From assembly GCF_000969825.1 (NCBI RefSeq), contig NZ_KQ033920.1:1229672-1293671 (forward strand): 64,000 nt of DNA, written 5' to 3'. This stretch comes from Parabacteroides gordonii MS-1 = DSM 23371. Its GTDB lineage: Bacteria > Bacteroidota > Bacteroidia > Bacteroidales > Tannerellaceae. Every line of letters starts with the position of its first letter. Position 1 is the stretch's first letter. The notes under the pieces are model-generated. The model was given only the letters and a program-made list of their open reading frames with translations. It did no database searches and was not told where the DNA came from. Made by a program: the position numbers and the translations under genes. This document shows, piece by piece, positions 17,388 through 26,083 of the stretch.

Positions 17388-18881
17388 ATGAATATAACCC
17401 CTACTAATATAAATACATATTCGCCTAATGAGATACTAAATAATTTTGCCAATATTTTTGAGAAATCCAGAAGTATAAATGACCTTGTATCTATAAAAAA
17501 CGGTTTAAATCTATCTGTGGACGTGGATTTGCAGCGTTTCAATGATGAGCAAAAAAGTACATTTCATTATTTTTTGGCAAATGGTTGGAGTTATGTATTA
17601 CAACTAAAATATCTAAACTCTTACGAAGTTCCCATTAGTTCCAAAGAGTTTGAAAAACAAGTATATCATTTACGTTGTGCTTTGCAACTCATTGGCAAAA
17701 GAGAAGATATTAATGTTTGTCAAATCCTAACTAATCTGGGATGTGCTTTTGACCATATCGGGCGTTTCTCAGAAGCGCAGGACTATTTCAATAAAGCACT
17801 TTTGATAAATCCCAATTTTGGCATGGCTTTGGGGAATAAGGGTTTTGGATTATACCGATATGCAAGGGAAGTTTTTGACGGGGTACATCAATTTATATTT
17901 TTGCAATATGCCCGAAAGCATTTACTGGAAGCATGTGATAAAAAAGATGTTTACGAAGAAGCCCGTTCAGGGTTTAATAGTTTGGCGGAACACATTGCCA
18001 CAAGGTATCCATTAAAAGACTTGAATGATTTCAAGCAATATGACGATTTCTTTCATGGATTATCAACGGATGAAATTGACTATAGACAGTGGTGCATTGA
18101 TAATGTATTATTTCTAAATCCACTAAATGATGTTATAGCCCAAAATGTTGTTGCACACGATATTCTGCATACTCCAACAATGGTCTTGAAAAGAGAAGAA
18201 AAACCAATATGCCAATCGATGTATAATCAAATGAAGCAGGAATTTGTTTCAGCAAGGTTTCTGTTCTATGAAGGCGTAAATACTGACAAACCTCATTATT
18301 CAGACAGAGATGTTGTCCTTTATACTGCTTTTGATTGTCCGGTCTATGCCATTTCCATTGAAAAAATAAAAATATCCTTTCGCGTTTGCTATTCTATTTT
18401 TGATAAGATAGCCTATCTTATGAATATATATTTAAACTTGGGAATTGATAAAAATCGAGTTTCTTTTAGAAATATATGGCATAAAAGAGGAAATAGGAAT
18501 AATCCGATAAATGAGGAAATGTTTACCTCTCAAAATTTGGCTTTGCAGGGCTTATTTTGGTTGAGCAAGGATTTGGACGAAGGAGTAGATTCACCAATAG
18601 AACCGGAAGCGAAGGAAATAGCGATAATGAGAAATTTTATGGAGCATAAATCATTTAAAATTGTTGAAGGGAAAAATATTTGTTGGAACGAATCACCGGA
18701 AACATATGAAATTGAAAGGCTTGATTTTTATGATAAAGCATTTAAAATTCTGAAACTTACGAGGTCTGCATTAATCTATCTTTCATCTCTTATTTACGAA
18801 GAAGAAAGCTCCCGAAAGCCTTTAGAGGGTTTAACCAAAACAATAGATATGCCGATAATAAACGATAATTCTAAGATATAA
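17388..18881 (+). CDS. LA2681-type HEPN domain protein with TPR-like N-terminus
   Basis: A 497-aa protein. Residues about 90-190 show TPR-like helix pairs (ILTNLGCAFDHIGRFSEAQDYFNKALLINP). The C-terminal half matches the LA2681-type HEPN family (LNPLNDVIAQNVVAHD, then a helical bundle) and contains RNFMEH, the Rx4-6H motif of HEPN ribonucleases. HEPN proteins are common RNA-cutting effectors in defence islands. It follows the jet genes after 19 nt on the same strand, so it may act in parallel with them or as a fifth component. RNase activity is inferred from the motif. Confidence 0.7.
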   Translation: MNITPTNINTYSPNEILNNFANIFEKSRSINDLVSIKNGLNLSVDVDLQRFNDEQKSTFHYFLANGWSYVLQLKYLNSYEVPISSKEFEKQVYHLRCALQLIGKREDINVCQILTNLGCAFDHIGRFSEAQDYFNKALLINPNFGMALGNKGFGLYRYAREVFDGVHQFIFLQYARKHLLEACDKKDVYEEARSGFNSLAEHIATRYPLKDLNDFKQYDDFFHGLSTDEIDYRQWCIDNVLFLNPLNDVIAQNVVAHDILHTPTMVLKREEKPICQSMYNQMKQEFVSARFLFYEGVNTDKPHYSDRDVVLYTAFDCPVYAISIEKIKISFRVCYSIFDKIAYLMNIYLNLGIDKNRVSFRNIWHKRGNRNNPINEEMFTSQNLALQGLFWLSKDLDEGVDSPIEPEAKEIAIMRNFMEHKSFKIVEGKNICWNESPETYEIERLDFYDKAFKILKLTRSALIYLSSLIYEEESSRKPLEGLTKTIDMPIINDNSKI

Positions 18882-19327
18882 TGAATAATATGGATAATCT
18901 TGATGGAGATAAAATAATCGAAGAAGCGGAGAAGTCTTTGGAACGCCTTTCACGTAAAATAGAACAATTGGAATACGATTCCAAAAGATATGTGTTAAAA
19001 TATTTCGATAGGTTGCATGATAAGTTGTTCATGTTCAATACAATTTTTATTACAGGATATTTTGCTTTATGTCAGATAAATAAAGAATTTAATAGTCTGA
19101 TATTGTTGTTGCCATTTTGTTCTCTTTCAATGCTGATTTATATTGAGCATTTTATGAAAGAAATCGCTCGCAAGCAGTCATACGGTATGTTTGAAGTAAA
19201 TTTATCTGAGCATTTAAATAAAGCAGAAAAGAAATATGGTCAGGTCACCATATTGTCGTTACTTATTATAATTGTTTCAGCCATAGAACTGTTGTACACA
19301 ATATATATTTGCATCTTTAGATTTTAG
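18881..19327 (+). CDS. small membrane protein coupled to the HEPN gene
   Basis: A 148-aa protein with an N-terminal charged amphipathic helix (about 8-45) and three hydrophobic segments near 50-65, 70-88 and 122-146. It is not recognised. Its ATG overlaps the HEPN stop by 1 nt (TAATG), which usually means translational coupling. Small multi-helix proteins beside nuclease-like effectors in defence operons sometimes act as membrane-damaging partners or sensors; nothing in the sequence proves that here. Confidence 0.65.
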   Translation: MNNMDNLDGDKIIEEAEKSLERLSRKIEQLEYDSKRYVLKYFDRLHDKLFMFNTIFITGYFALCQINKEFNSLILLLPFCSLSMLIYIEHFMKEIARKQSYGMFEVNLSEHLNKAEKKYGQVTILSLLIIIVSAIELLYTIYICIFRF

Positions 19328-19379
19328 TATCAAAAATAAACTGTATTAATAAAAGCGGCTATGCCGCCGTTAAACTGGC

Positions 19380-19487
19380 AAAAGTTATTCTCGGACAATC
19401 GGTTATTCTCGCGGGGCTTCCGCCCTCCAAAACGGGCAGGGAAGCCATGAGCGGGAAATAACCGAAGTTGGACGGGAAATAACTTTT
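19380..19487. repeat. nested inverted repeats between defence and mob genes
   Basis: A 108-nt imperfect palindrome: AAAAGTTATT (19380-19389) with AATAACTTTT (19478-19487), CGGTTATT (19400-19407) with AATAACCG (19457-19464), and GGCTTCC (19415-19421) with GGAAGCC (19440-19446). A small GCGGC/GCCGC hairpin lies at 19355-19367. It sits between converging genes, so it may terminate both. Its size and symmetry are more than a terminator needs, and an element-specific site is possible. Confidence 0.6.
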
Positions 19488-19512
19488 GGCACAATATAAA
19501 TCTAATATTTTA

Positions 19513-20448
19513 TCAGCTTAATCTTGGTCTCCGTTTCTTCTTTTTCTTGGGTTTCAGCGGTTGTTGCTCATCCATTGGATTGACATCCGCAGCCGATGGA
19601 AGTATGGAAAATAAAGAAGATAAACCGCTTTCATCTGTTTGCGTATTGGTTGGAATATTTGAAAACGTTTTTACATTTTTATTTATTTGTGTTTTTATAT
19701 TTTCATCTGTTTGAACATAGACAATTTTTTTCTTTTCACCAGCAAAATCTTGTTCGGGGGCTTTCAGTTCCCGTTCCTGCATCCATAGTTTATCCGTGAC
19801 AGTGCCGTTCTTCATAGTGTTGCAGTATTCAAAAGTTTCGGGTAGTTGCCGATTATAACCGAATAGATTATCAAAACCTTTCTCCACGTTCTCAAATAAG
19901 GCGATACGGTCAAAACCGCCTGTAATAACGCCTTTTTGGGTGTTTCGATGATTGGTAAGCGGGCTTATCTTGACTTTGTTCGATTGGTCTTTACGGCTCA
20001 CAATCAAATGGCAGTGTATATTCAGACGGTTGTCGGAACAGTTTCGGTCGAAATGGATTTTGCCGTAAAATTTGATGTTTTCGGCTGATAATCCTTTATT
20101 GAAATTCTTGGCATATTCGGGAATGAACACTTCGCGGATATACCGCTTCATGGCTTCGGCTTGTTCCTGTTCCGTGCTTCCCATCGCTTGCAGTTCCTTT
20201 TCGGACGGGCTGACGTGAACGGCGTAAAACTTGGCATCAGTCTTTAAGAGTTGCCCGATATTCCCGTCAATGTCTTTAATCACATGGGATTTATAGACAT
20301 TATCATCCGTAAGGTTGAAAAAGCCTTCGGTATAGATTCCCTGCTCCATCCGTTGCAAATCTTCATGCTCGCAATAGTTGGCTAACTGTCGGCTGCTGCC
20401 TGCATTGTTATACACTCCGTTGGACGGTGGCGGGAAATCGATGTTCAT
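19513..20448 (-). CDS. mobilization relaxase, MobB/DUF5712 type
   Basis: A 311-aa relaxase resembling the Bacteroides MobB/DUF5712 mobilization proteins. It has KFYAVHVSPSEKELQ near 90, the HUH-like motif NIHCHLIVSRKD near 143-155, and a very basic C-terminus (KKKKKRRPR). The relaxase nicks one strand at oriT and pilots it to the recipient; a mobilizable element borrows the mating channel of a resident conjugative element. The BfmA/BtgA gene lies 6 nt upstream, forming a two-gene mob operon. Confidence 0.8.
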   Translation of the reverse strand: MNIDFPPPSNGVYNNAGSSRQLANYCEHEDLQRMEQGIYTEGFFNLTDDNVYKSHVIKDIDGNIGQLLKTDAKFYAVHVSPSEKELQAMGSTEQEQAEAMKRYIREVFIPEYAKNFNKGLSAENIKFYGKIHFDRNCSDNRLNIHCHLIVSRKDQSNKVKISPLTNHRNTQKGVITGGFDRIALFENVEKGFDNLFGYNRQLPETFEYCNTMKNGTVTDKLWMQERELKAPEQDFAGEKKKIVYVQTDENIKTQINKNVKTFSNIPTNTQTDESGLSSLFSILPSAADVNPMDEQQPLKPKKKKKRRPRLS

Positions 20449-20454
20449 TGTTTG

Positions 20455-21039
20455 CTATTCGTTTATCAGGTTCGTTATCTCGGCTTTCAGGCTCTCTTTG
20501 CGCTTGCCGTCCATCACTCCGCAAGCTGCCAACTCCGCATAAAGGCTAATCAACTTCAAAAGTTTTGCATTGTCTTTTTTCTGCGTCTCTTTTAACGCGC
20601 CGATATGTTTACCCTGACTGTTTATCACGTCGGCATGTTCGCCGAATTTGTCACTGATTCTTTGCAGCACGGCATTGTGTTTCTCTTGGTTCTTCTCCAA
20701 CTGCGAAAGAACAAGTGTTTCCAATGCTTTCACAATACTATCGAAGCGGACGGCTATCGAATTGGTCGCCCGTATCATCGGGTTAAGTTCCTTTTCCTCG
20801 TAGTTACGGATAAAACGTATAATAGCATCCTGCCGTTTGTTGATTTTGGCAAGTTCGGCTTTGACCGATTCGGGGGCATCGGCGGGATTGATATTTGCCT
20901 TGTCGATATACCGAAAAGCCAGTTTCACTACTTCCGCCTTTTTCAGCGAATAGTGTTTACATATCTTTTCTACTAAGCCGCCCGTTTCCTTGTCTATGGA
21001 AACGGTGGTGAATATGGTTTTCCTGCTGTTATTTTGCAT
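20455..21039 (-). CDS. BfmA/BtgA family mobilization accessory protein
   Basis: A 194-aa protein with the start typical of this family (TIFTTVSIDKETGGLVEKICKHYSLKKAEVVKLAF), a ribbon-helix-helix-like DNA-binding region, followed by long helices. In Bacteroides mobilizable elements it binds oriT and assists the relaxase. It lies directly upstream of the relaxase gene and downstream of a repeat-rich non-coding stretch that probably contains oriT. Confidence 0.82.
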   Translation of the reverse strand: MQNNSRKTIFTTVSIDKETGGLVEKICKHYSLKKAEVVKLAFRYIDKANINPADAPESVKAELAKINKRQDAIIRFIRNYEEKELNPMIRATNSIAVRFDSIVKALETLVLSQLEKNQEKHNAVLQRISDKFGEHADVINSQGKHIGALKETQKKDNAKLLKLISLYAELAACGVMDGKRKESLKAEITNLINE

Positions 21040-21076
21040 GAGTAATTACAATTTTATAGAAATTCGCTCTATTAAT

Positions 21077-21147
21077 CACCTGATAATAAGCAATAAACTA
21101 AAATTGATTATTACAGGTGTCATTACAGCGGTTTCACTTAAACCGCT
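21077..21147. other. candidate oriT region with inverted repeats
   Basis: The 255-nt gap upstream of the mob operon (21040-21294) holds two inverted repeats: CACCTG...CAGGTG (21077-21082 with 21114-21119, extended by imperfect TAAT pairing) and AGCGGTTT/AAACCGCT (21127-21134 with 21140-21147, loop 5). Relaxases of this kind nick beside such repeats, and the position directly before the mob genes is usual. The nick site itself cannot be assigned. Confidence 0.5.
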
Positions 21148-21294
21148 AAAGCCGAAGGCTTTGCCCCGCAGGGCAAGAAGGAAGAACAGGACTTGTCCAG
21201 TTCCCTCTTGCTTCATTTAGCGAAACGAGCCGAGCCACAAGGTGAGGCCGTTTCTGCTAAATGGGGAGCGATAGCTTTTCATCAGGCGGTAATA

Positions 21295-21645
21295 TTACCC
21301 ACCTTGGTTTGCCTCAGTTTGCTTATCGAGTTGGTTTTCCTTTTTGAACCGTTCGTATGTTTTACAGTCGGCATTTTCTTGAATAAATACCCGAATATCA
21401 GCAGCACGATAATAGGTTTTATGACTTATCATAAAGTAAGGAAGTTTGCCACTTGCCCGATAGCGTTGCAGGGTTCGGAAAGATACTTTCAGCAGGAAAG
21501 CTAAATCCTGATTATCCAATATCTTGTCGCTAGGATCTAATATCTTGTCGGTATTGATAAGGGATTTTAGGTCTTGTCCGATTTCGGAGAGCTTTTTTGA
21601 TAGCCGTTCCATCCACTTGTCGAAGTTTTCGTTGTCTATATACAT
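21295..21645 (-). CDS. helix-turn-helix (HTH_17-type) element protein
   Basis: A 116-aa protein with an excisionase-like HTH: LDNQDLAFLLKVSFRTLQRYRASGKL followed by the strand pair KTYYRAADIRVFI. Such genes recur beside mob and excision functions in Bacteroides elements and are thought to act as regulators or recombination directionality factors. An in-frame tandem duplication gives DKILDPS-DKILD just before the HTH: a 12-bp repeat at 21518-21529 and 21539-21550, 21 nt apart. Confidence 0.75.
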   Translation of the reverse strand: MYIDNENFDKWMERLSKKLSEIGQDLKSLINTDKILDPSDKILDNQDLAFLLKVSFRTLQRYRASGKLPYFMISHKTYYRAADIRVFIQENADCKTYERFKKENQLDKQTEANQGG

Positions 21646-21774
21646 TTTGCTTCATTTTTAAGTTTAACATTATTGGTTTCAATCGATTGATGAAGCAAAG
21701 TTCGGCAAATGGATGAAAATAAGTTAGGGGTGTACCACTGGTACACCCCTATAAATAGTTGTTAAATAGTTGAT

Positions 21775-22185
21775 TTATAGATAGCCTTTCTTTTTGCTTT
21801 CTTCATTAATGGCTTTACGAAGCGTATCTAAAAATTCGGTTATTTTTGATGGTTTACGACTAACGACACTTTCATGCTTCTTATGCACATCGCCCAATTT
21901 AATATTGAAAAGGTATTCAAAGGCTCTTCCGATTTCTGTAAGTGGTGCTTCTGTACCACTGCGCGTTACCACTCTTTTAGATAGGAACAATCCACTAACT
22001 ATCTCCATAATCTCAATAAGATAGGTTTCGTCTGTAAGGTAGAGCGGCGAGAGTGGAAGTTTATTCTTCCGGTTTTGGAATTGAACCGGATATTTAATTT
22101 GCATATTGAGTATGCGGATTTCCGTATTTACAAGTCCTATCGCTTCATCAATAAGCAATGACAAGGCGTTTTTCCCCCTGCTCAA
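21775..22185 (-). CDS. RteC C-terminal-like protein
   Basis: A 136-aa protein whose second half (FEYLFNIKLGDVHKKH then RKPSKITEFLDTLRKAI) aligns by eye with the C-terminal DNA-binding part of RteC (compare FGTLFDIDIRDSYGAF and RKDESRTYFLDKLRERL in the protein at 5021-5884). The long N-terminal region of full RteC is absent. It could be a naturally short regulator or the distal half of a gene split by a frameshift, since the next upstream frame overlaps it by 38 nt. Confidence 0.55.
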   Translation of the reverse strand: MSRGKNALSLLIDEAIGLVNTEIRILNMQIKYPVQFQNRKNKLPLSPLYLTDETYLIEIMEIVSGLFLSKRVVTRSGTEAPLTEIGRAFEYLFNIKLGDVHKKHESVVSRKPSKITEFLDTLRKAINEESKKKGYL

Positions 22186-22387
22186 ATTGTACTCGATACG
22201 ACTTGAGCCTGTTTAGTCCAAAAGAGAAGTAACGTAATAATACAGCGTAGTCCTGTTCCTTTATAGCAATACTTACTAAGTGATTGGCAAGTTCTTGCAA
22301 TGCGGCCGTAAAATCATTTACGGCAAACTCTTTCTGTGAGTGTTCCGATAATAGTCGGAAAAATCTCAAATCTGATAAGTCTTTCAT
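22148..22387 (-). CDS. hypothetical helical protein upstream of the RteC-like gene
   Basis: A 79-aa frame from ATG 22387 (an upstream ATG at 22447 would add 20 residues). It is helical, with DLRFFRLLSEHSQKEFAVND and LLRYFSFGLNRLKSY, and has no recognised family. Its end overlaps the RteC-like frame by 38 nt. The two may be separate coupled genes or pieces of one ancestral RteC-like protein. Confidence 0.45.
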   Translation of the reverse strand: MKDLSDLRFFRLLSEHSQKEFAVNDFTAALQELANHLVSIAIKEQDYAVLLRYFSFGLNRLKSYRVQFEQGEKRLVIAY

Positions 22388-22505
22388 AATTAATACATTT
22401 ACATATTGATAAATTGCGTTGCTTTGCTGAGGATTGCGTTGATACAATTCTCCCGTAGCCAGCGGTTTGAATGAGTTTTTTCATACCGGTTATATTTTGT
22501 TGTAT

Positions 22506-24305
22506 TTATAATTTACGGTTATTTTTTCCACCAATCGTCCACCTCTTTGCTCGGTTGTAGGTTTCCCACATACGAGCGTATTCTCCTTTAAGAGCAAGTA
22601 GCTGCTCATGTGTTCCCTGCTCGGCTATCACACCCTTATCTACATACAGAATTCGGTCGGCATTGGTGATTGTAGACAATCGGTGAGCGATGACCAATAC
22701 CGTCTTTCCTTTGATGAGATGAGAGAATGCTGCCAGAATCTTACCTTCGTTTTCGGGGTCGGCAAAGGCGGTGGCTTCGTCCAGCAAGATAATAGGGGAG
22801 TCTTTTAATATGGCGCGAGCCAAGGCTATGCGTTGTGCTTCACCACCAGAGAGGTAGATGCCTCCTTCGCCTACCAATGTCTGATAACCATTGGGCAAGG
22901 ATTCTATAAACTCATGGCATTGAGCGGCACAGGCAGCCCGTGCCACTTCCTCAAAGGTTGCAGTCTTGTTACCCATACGGATATTCTCCTCGATGGTATC
23001 GAAGAAGAGCATATTATCCTGAAAGACAAAAGCGACGTTGTCCATCAACACCGAAGTGGGAATCTCTTTGACTGGCACTCCTCCTATTAAGATTTCTCCG
23101 CTTTGAACGTCCCAAAAGCGGGCGGCAAGCATAGCAACGGTACTTTTACCGGCTCCCGAAGGACCGACTAATGCAGTTATCGTACCGGGATGGGAGATGA
23201 AAGATATCGCTTTGAGTATCGGCGTGGTGTCGTAGGCAAAAGAGACGTTGCGAAATTCCACTGAAGCGTCTTTGGGGTGTCGGGGAATGTCAGGCTCTTC
23301 GATTTCGTCCATATAGAGAATGTCATCAATCTTCTGTACACCCATGTTGTTCTGATTCAGAAAGCTGCCTATCCACAAGAGTTTAAGCACGGGAAAGAAA
23401 ACAGCCACGCCGAAAAACAGGAACATGAGTAGCACCGGCACGAAAGTGGCATACGAGGCACTCCCCACAAACAGCCACACTGCCACGGGAATGATGAAGA
23501 GCAGTGCCGAAGAGAGTATGGTAAGGAAACCTACATATGTGGGTTGGTATTGTACGTTTACCTCGTTGGCAAATTTGCGGTACTCCTTGATGTCGTCATT
23601 GAGTTTGCGATAGGCATTAGTCGATTCGGTGAAGGTCTTCACCACCTGAATACCGCGAATATATTCCACAATACTAGCATTCATTCTGCCTAAGGTCTCC
23701 ACATACCGTTTGGAAACCTCCCGGATTTTTTTGCCGGTGTACATTCTTCCCATCACATAGAATGCCATCGCCAGCACAGCCAATACTACGATAGCCAACC
23801 GCCAGTCTACGGCAAACATATAGCTGACGAGAATCAGCGGAAAAAGTAGGGCAGTTACGATGTCAGGGATATGGTGGGCAATAAACAGTTCGATGCGCTC
23901 CACGTCGTCGCTCATTATTTTCTTCAGTTCTCCCGAAGCCCGGCGGGAAAAGAACCCCAAGGGCAAACGAACCATTTTTTGTACTAGCTGCATTCGTATT
24001 TCATACAGAATGTTGAAAGCGGCAATGTGCGAGAGCATGAGGGAAGCAAACGTGAGCACTCCGAAAGCGAAGAAAGCTCCCAAGGCGATATAGCTCCACA
24101 GCCAGATGTATGCCTTGTCAATTAATGAGGGATCAAGCGCATGCTCTGCCAACTCGATGAGAATATTGTACACCGCTATGATCGGCACAAACTGCACGAT
24201 GGCGGTGATAACTGCCAACAACATCGCCCCGATGAGCAGCCGACGTTTAGTGCCGGCTATTTCTATCAACCGTGCCAGCCCGGTCTTGCGTTTATTTGTA
24301 TCCAT
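22506..24305 (-). CDS. ABC transporter, fused membrane and ATPase domains (YbtQ-like)
   Basis: A 599-aa half-transporter with six membrane helices (about 20-310) and a nucleotide-binding domain with Walker A VGPSGAGKST, signature YLSGGEAQR, Walker B IILLDEATAF and a switch His in VLVIAHRLS. It pairs with the similar gene 4 nt upstream to form a heterodimer. Although the fold is that of exporters, the YbtP/YbtQ and related pairs import metal-siderophore complexes. Linkage to a TonB receptor and a DUF4374 lipoprotein favours an uptake role. Last gene of the metal locus. Confidence 0.8.
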   Translation of the reverse strand: MDTNKRKTGLARLIEIAGTKRRLLIGAMLLAVITAIVQFVPIIAVYNILIELAEHALDPSLIDKAYIWLWSYIALGAFFAFGVLTFASLMLSHIAAFNILYEIRMQLVQKMVRLPLGFFSRRASGELKKIMSDDVERIELFIAHHIPDIVTALLFPLILVSYMFAVDWRLAIVVLAVLAMAFYVMGRMYTGKKIREVSKRYVETLGRMNASIVEYIRGIQVVKTFTESTNAYRKLNDDIKEYRKFANEVNVQYQPTYVGFLTILSSALLFIIPVAVWLFVGSASYATFVPVLLMFLFFGVAVFFPVLKLLWIGSFLNQNNMGVQKIDDILYMDEIEEPDIPRHPKDASVEFRNVSFAYDTTPILKAISFISHPGTITALVGPSGAGKSTVAMLAARFWDVQSGEILIGGVPVKEIPTSVLMDNVAFVFQDNMLFFDTIEENIRMGNKTATFEEVARAACAAQCHEFIESLPNGYQTLVGEGGIYLSGGEAQRIALARAILKDSPIILLDEATAFADPENEGKILAAFSHLIKGKTVLVIAHRLSTITNADRILYVDKGVIAEQGTHEQLLALKGEYARMWETYNRAKRWTIGGKNNRKL

Positions 24306-24309
24306 AGCC

Positions 24310-26076
24310 TTACTGTTTATTCGATTGTTTGAACTTCCATCCTTTTACCCGTTGTTGTTCCTCCCAAAGATTGCGATACAGTCCTTCCTCTGCCAAAAGA
24401 GCTTGATGCTTGCCTTGCTGCACCACCCGTCCTTGGTCTATCACTACAATATTATTGGCACCTATCACCGTGCCCAAGCGATGAGCGATGATGACTACAG
24501 TCTTTTCTTTCACCAAGTCGTTGATAGCATCTTGGATGTGAACCTCGTTTTCGGGATCGAGCGAAGCGGTTGCCTCGTCAAGCAACACGATGGGCGCATC
24601 TTTCAAAATGGCACGGGCAATAGAGATACGCTGTTTCTCTCCACCGGATAGTGTGCTACCTCCTTCACCCACCATCGTTTCGTAGCCATCAGGCATAGCG
24701 GTGATGAAGTTGTGGCATTGCGCCTTGCGTGCGGCAACTTCTATCTCTTCGCGGGTAGCTGTCTCACGTCCCACGCGGATGTTGTTATAAATGGTATCGT
24801 TGAAGAGATACACATCCTGAAAGACGATGGAAACTTGTTGCATCAGTGTATGCACGGTGTAGTCTTTGATGTTTCGTCCGCCAAATAGGATTTCCCCCTC
24901 GCTTACATCCCAGAAACGGGCAATGAGTCGTGTCAATGTCGTTTTGCCCGAACCCGATGGTCCCACAAAAGCGGTCAGTTCCTTTTCGGGAATGGTAAGC
25001 GATACATCCCGAAGTACGGGAATATCGGCATTATAGCTGAAGCTGACGTGACGGAACTCTATCTCTGAGTTGACAACATCTTCTATTATACCCTCCGGAA
25101 GTACGGGCGTTTTGCAAAGAGCATCAATGCGTTCGGCTCCCAGCTTCATGTAGTTGATGAGGGCGATAAAGGTCAAGGCGTTGATGAGTGGGGCATAGAT
25201 AGCCGATCCTGCCAGCAGGAACATGATGTAAACGGGCATGGAGACTTTGGCATTTAACAACATCGAGAAGCCAAGTAGCATAATAAGAACCAGGCCGCCA
25301 TTGAGCAGAGTGGAAGCCAGCGTGATGCTGGGTGCGGGAGCCGCTTCCAAACGGATGCTCTCCCGCTTTAGATCACGGAAAGCTCGTTCCAAGCGTTCAA
25401 ACTTATTGCCGCTCAGGTTGAAAGCCTTAATCAGGCGGATACCTTGTATATACTCGATCATGCGCGAAGCGGCATTGGTCTTTATTTTTTGATGCCTCTT
25501 GCCCAAGGTTGCCACAAAGTGATTGGTGAGCCACATCATGGGGTATGCCAATGGAATGACAGCTGCTGCCGCCAAAGCTAATTGCCAGTTGAAGAATGAG
25601 AGCGAAACCAAAGCGACGATGGGCATCGCCAGCCCGCCAAAGAACTGACCGATAAGGTGAGTAGTGAGCATCTCCACGTTGTTATAGTCGCTGACAATGT
25701 ATGCCCCGATGTCGCCGGGATCACGACTATTGAAGAAACTCATCGGCAGTTGGCGCAGGTGATTGACCACTTCCAAACGACCATCGCAACAAATGTCGTA
25801 GCCGTCTTTATAGGCTACAAGGTATGCCTTTTTGCTAATGAGCCAAAGGCAAACGAGAGAAATTAGGAGCATTAGGCACGCCCAACCTATGTTCACGAGG
25901 TTGAGCGGTGTGCCGGGATTTTGCAGAGGTTTGAATACCTCCCACACCACGAGCAGCATTGCCCCATACGGTGCGCCACGAAAAAAGTACTCCGCAACCG
26001 TCCAGCCTATCAGCGGACGCAAGCGACGGGGCTGCCCCATCGTGGCGGAATTGAGTATTTGAGAGAGATTGTTCAT
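24310..26076 (-). CDS. ABC transporter, fused membrane and ATPase domains (YbtP-like)
   Basis: A 588-aa partner of the preceding entry, with six helices (about 25-320) and an ATPase domain with VGPSGSGKTT, TLSGGEKQR, IVLLDEATAS and VVIIAHRLG. Start: ATG 26076 (MNNLSQI) lies 7 nt after the stop of the upstream methyltransferase; the frame also opens 66 nt earlier inside that gene, which is less likely. The two ABC proteins share layout but differ through the membrane domain, as expected for a heterodimer importing or exporting one substrate. Confidence 0.8.
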   Translation of the reverse strand: MNNLSQILNSATMGQPRRLRPLIGWTVAEYFFRGAPYGAMLLVVWEVFKPLQNPGTPLNLVNIGWACLMLLISLVCLWLISKKAYLVAYKDGYDICCDGRLEVVNHLRQLPMSFFNSRDPGDIGAYIVSDYNNVEMLTTHLIGQFFGGLAMPIVALVSLSFFNWQLALAAAAVIPLAYPMMWLTNHFVATLGKRHQKIKTNAASRMIEYIQGIRLIKAFNLSGNKFERLERAFRDLKRESIRLEAAPAPSITLASTLLNGGLVLIMLLGFSMLLNAKVSMPVYIMFLLAGSAIYAPLINALTFIALINYMKLGAERIDALCKTPVLPEGIIEDVVNSEIEFRHVSFSYNADIPVLRDVSLTIPEKELTAFVGPSGSGKTTLTRLIARFWDVSEGEILFGGRNIKDYTVHTLMQQVSIVFQDVYLFNDTIYNNIRVGRETATREEIEVAARKAQCHNFITAMPDGYETMVGEGGSTLSGGEKQRISIARAILKDAPIVLLDEATASLDPENEVHIQDAINDLVKEKTVVIIAHRLGTVIGANNIVVIDQGRVVQQGKHQALLAEEGLYRNLWEEQQRVKGWKFKQSNKQ

Positions 26077-26083
26077 AAGGTTG

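Noticed and set aside
22506-26076. Reading the ABC pair as a bacteriocin or lipid exporter
   Set aside because: The fold alone would allow it, but there is no leader peptidase domain, and linkage to a TonB receptor and DUF4374 lipoprotein favours uptake. Kept as a less likely alternative.
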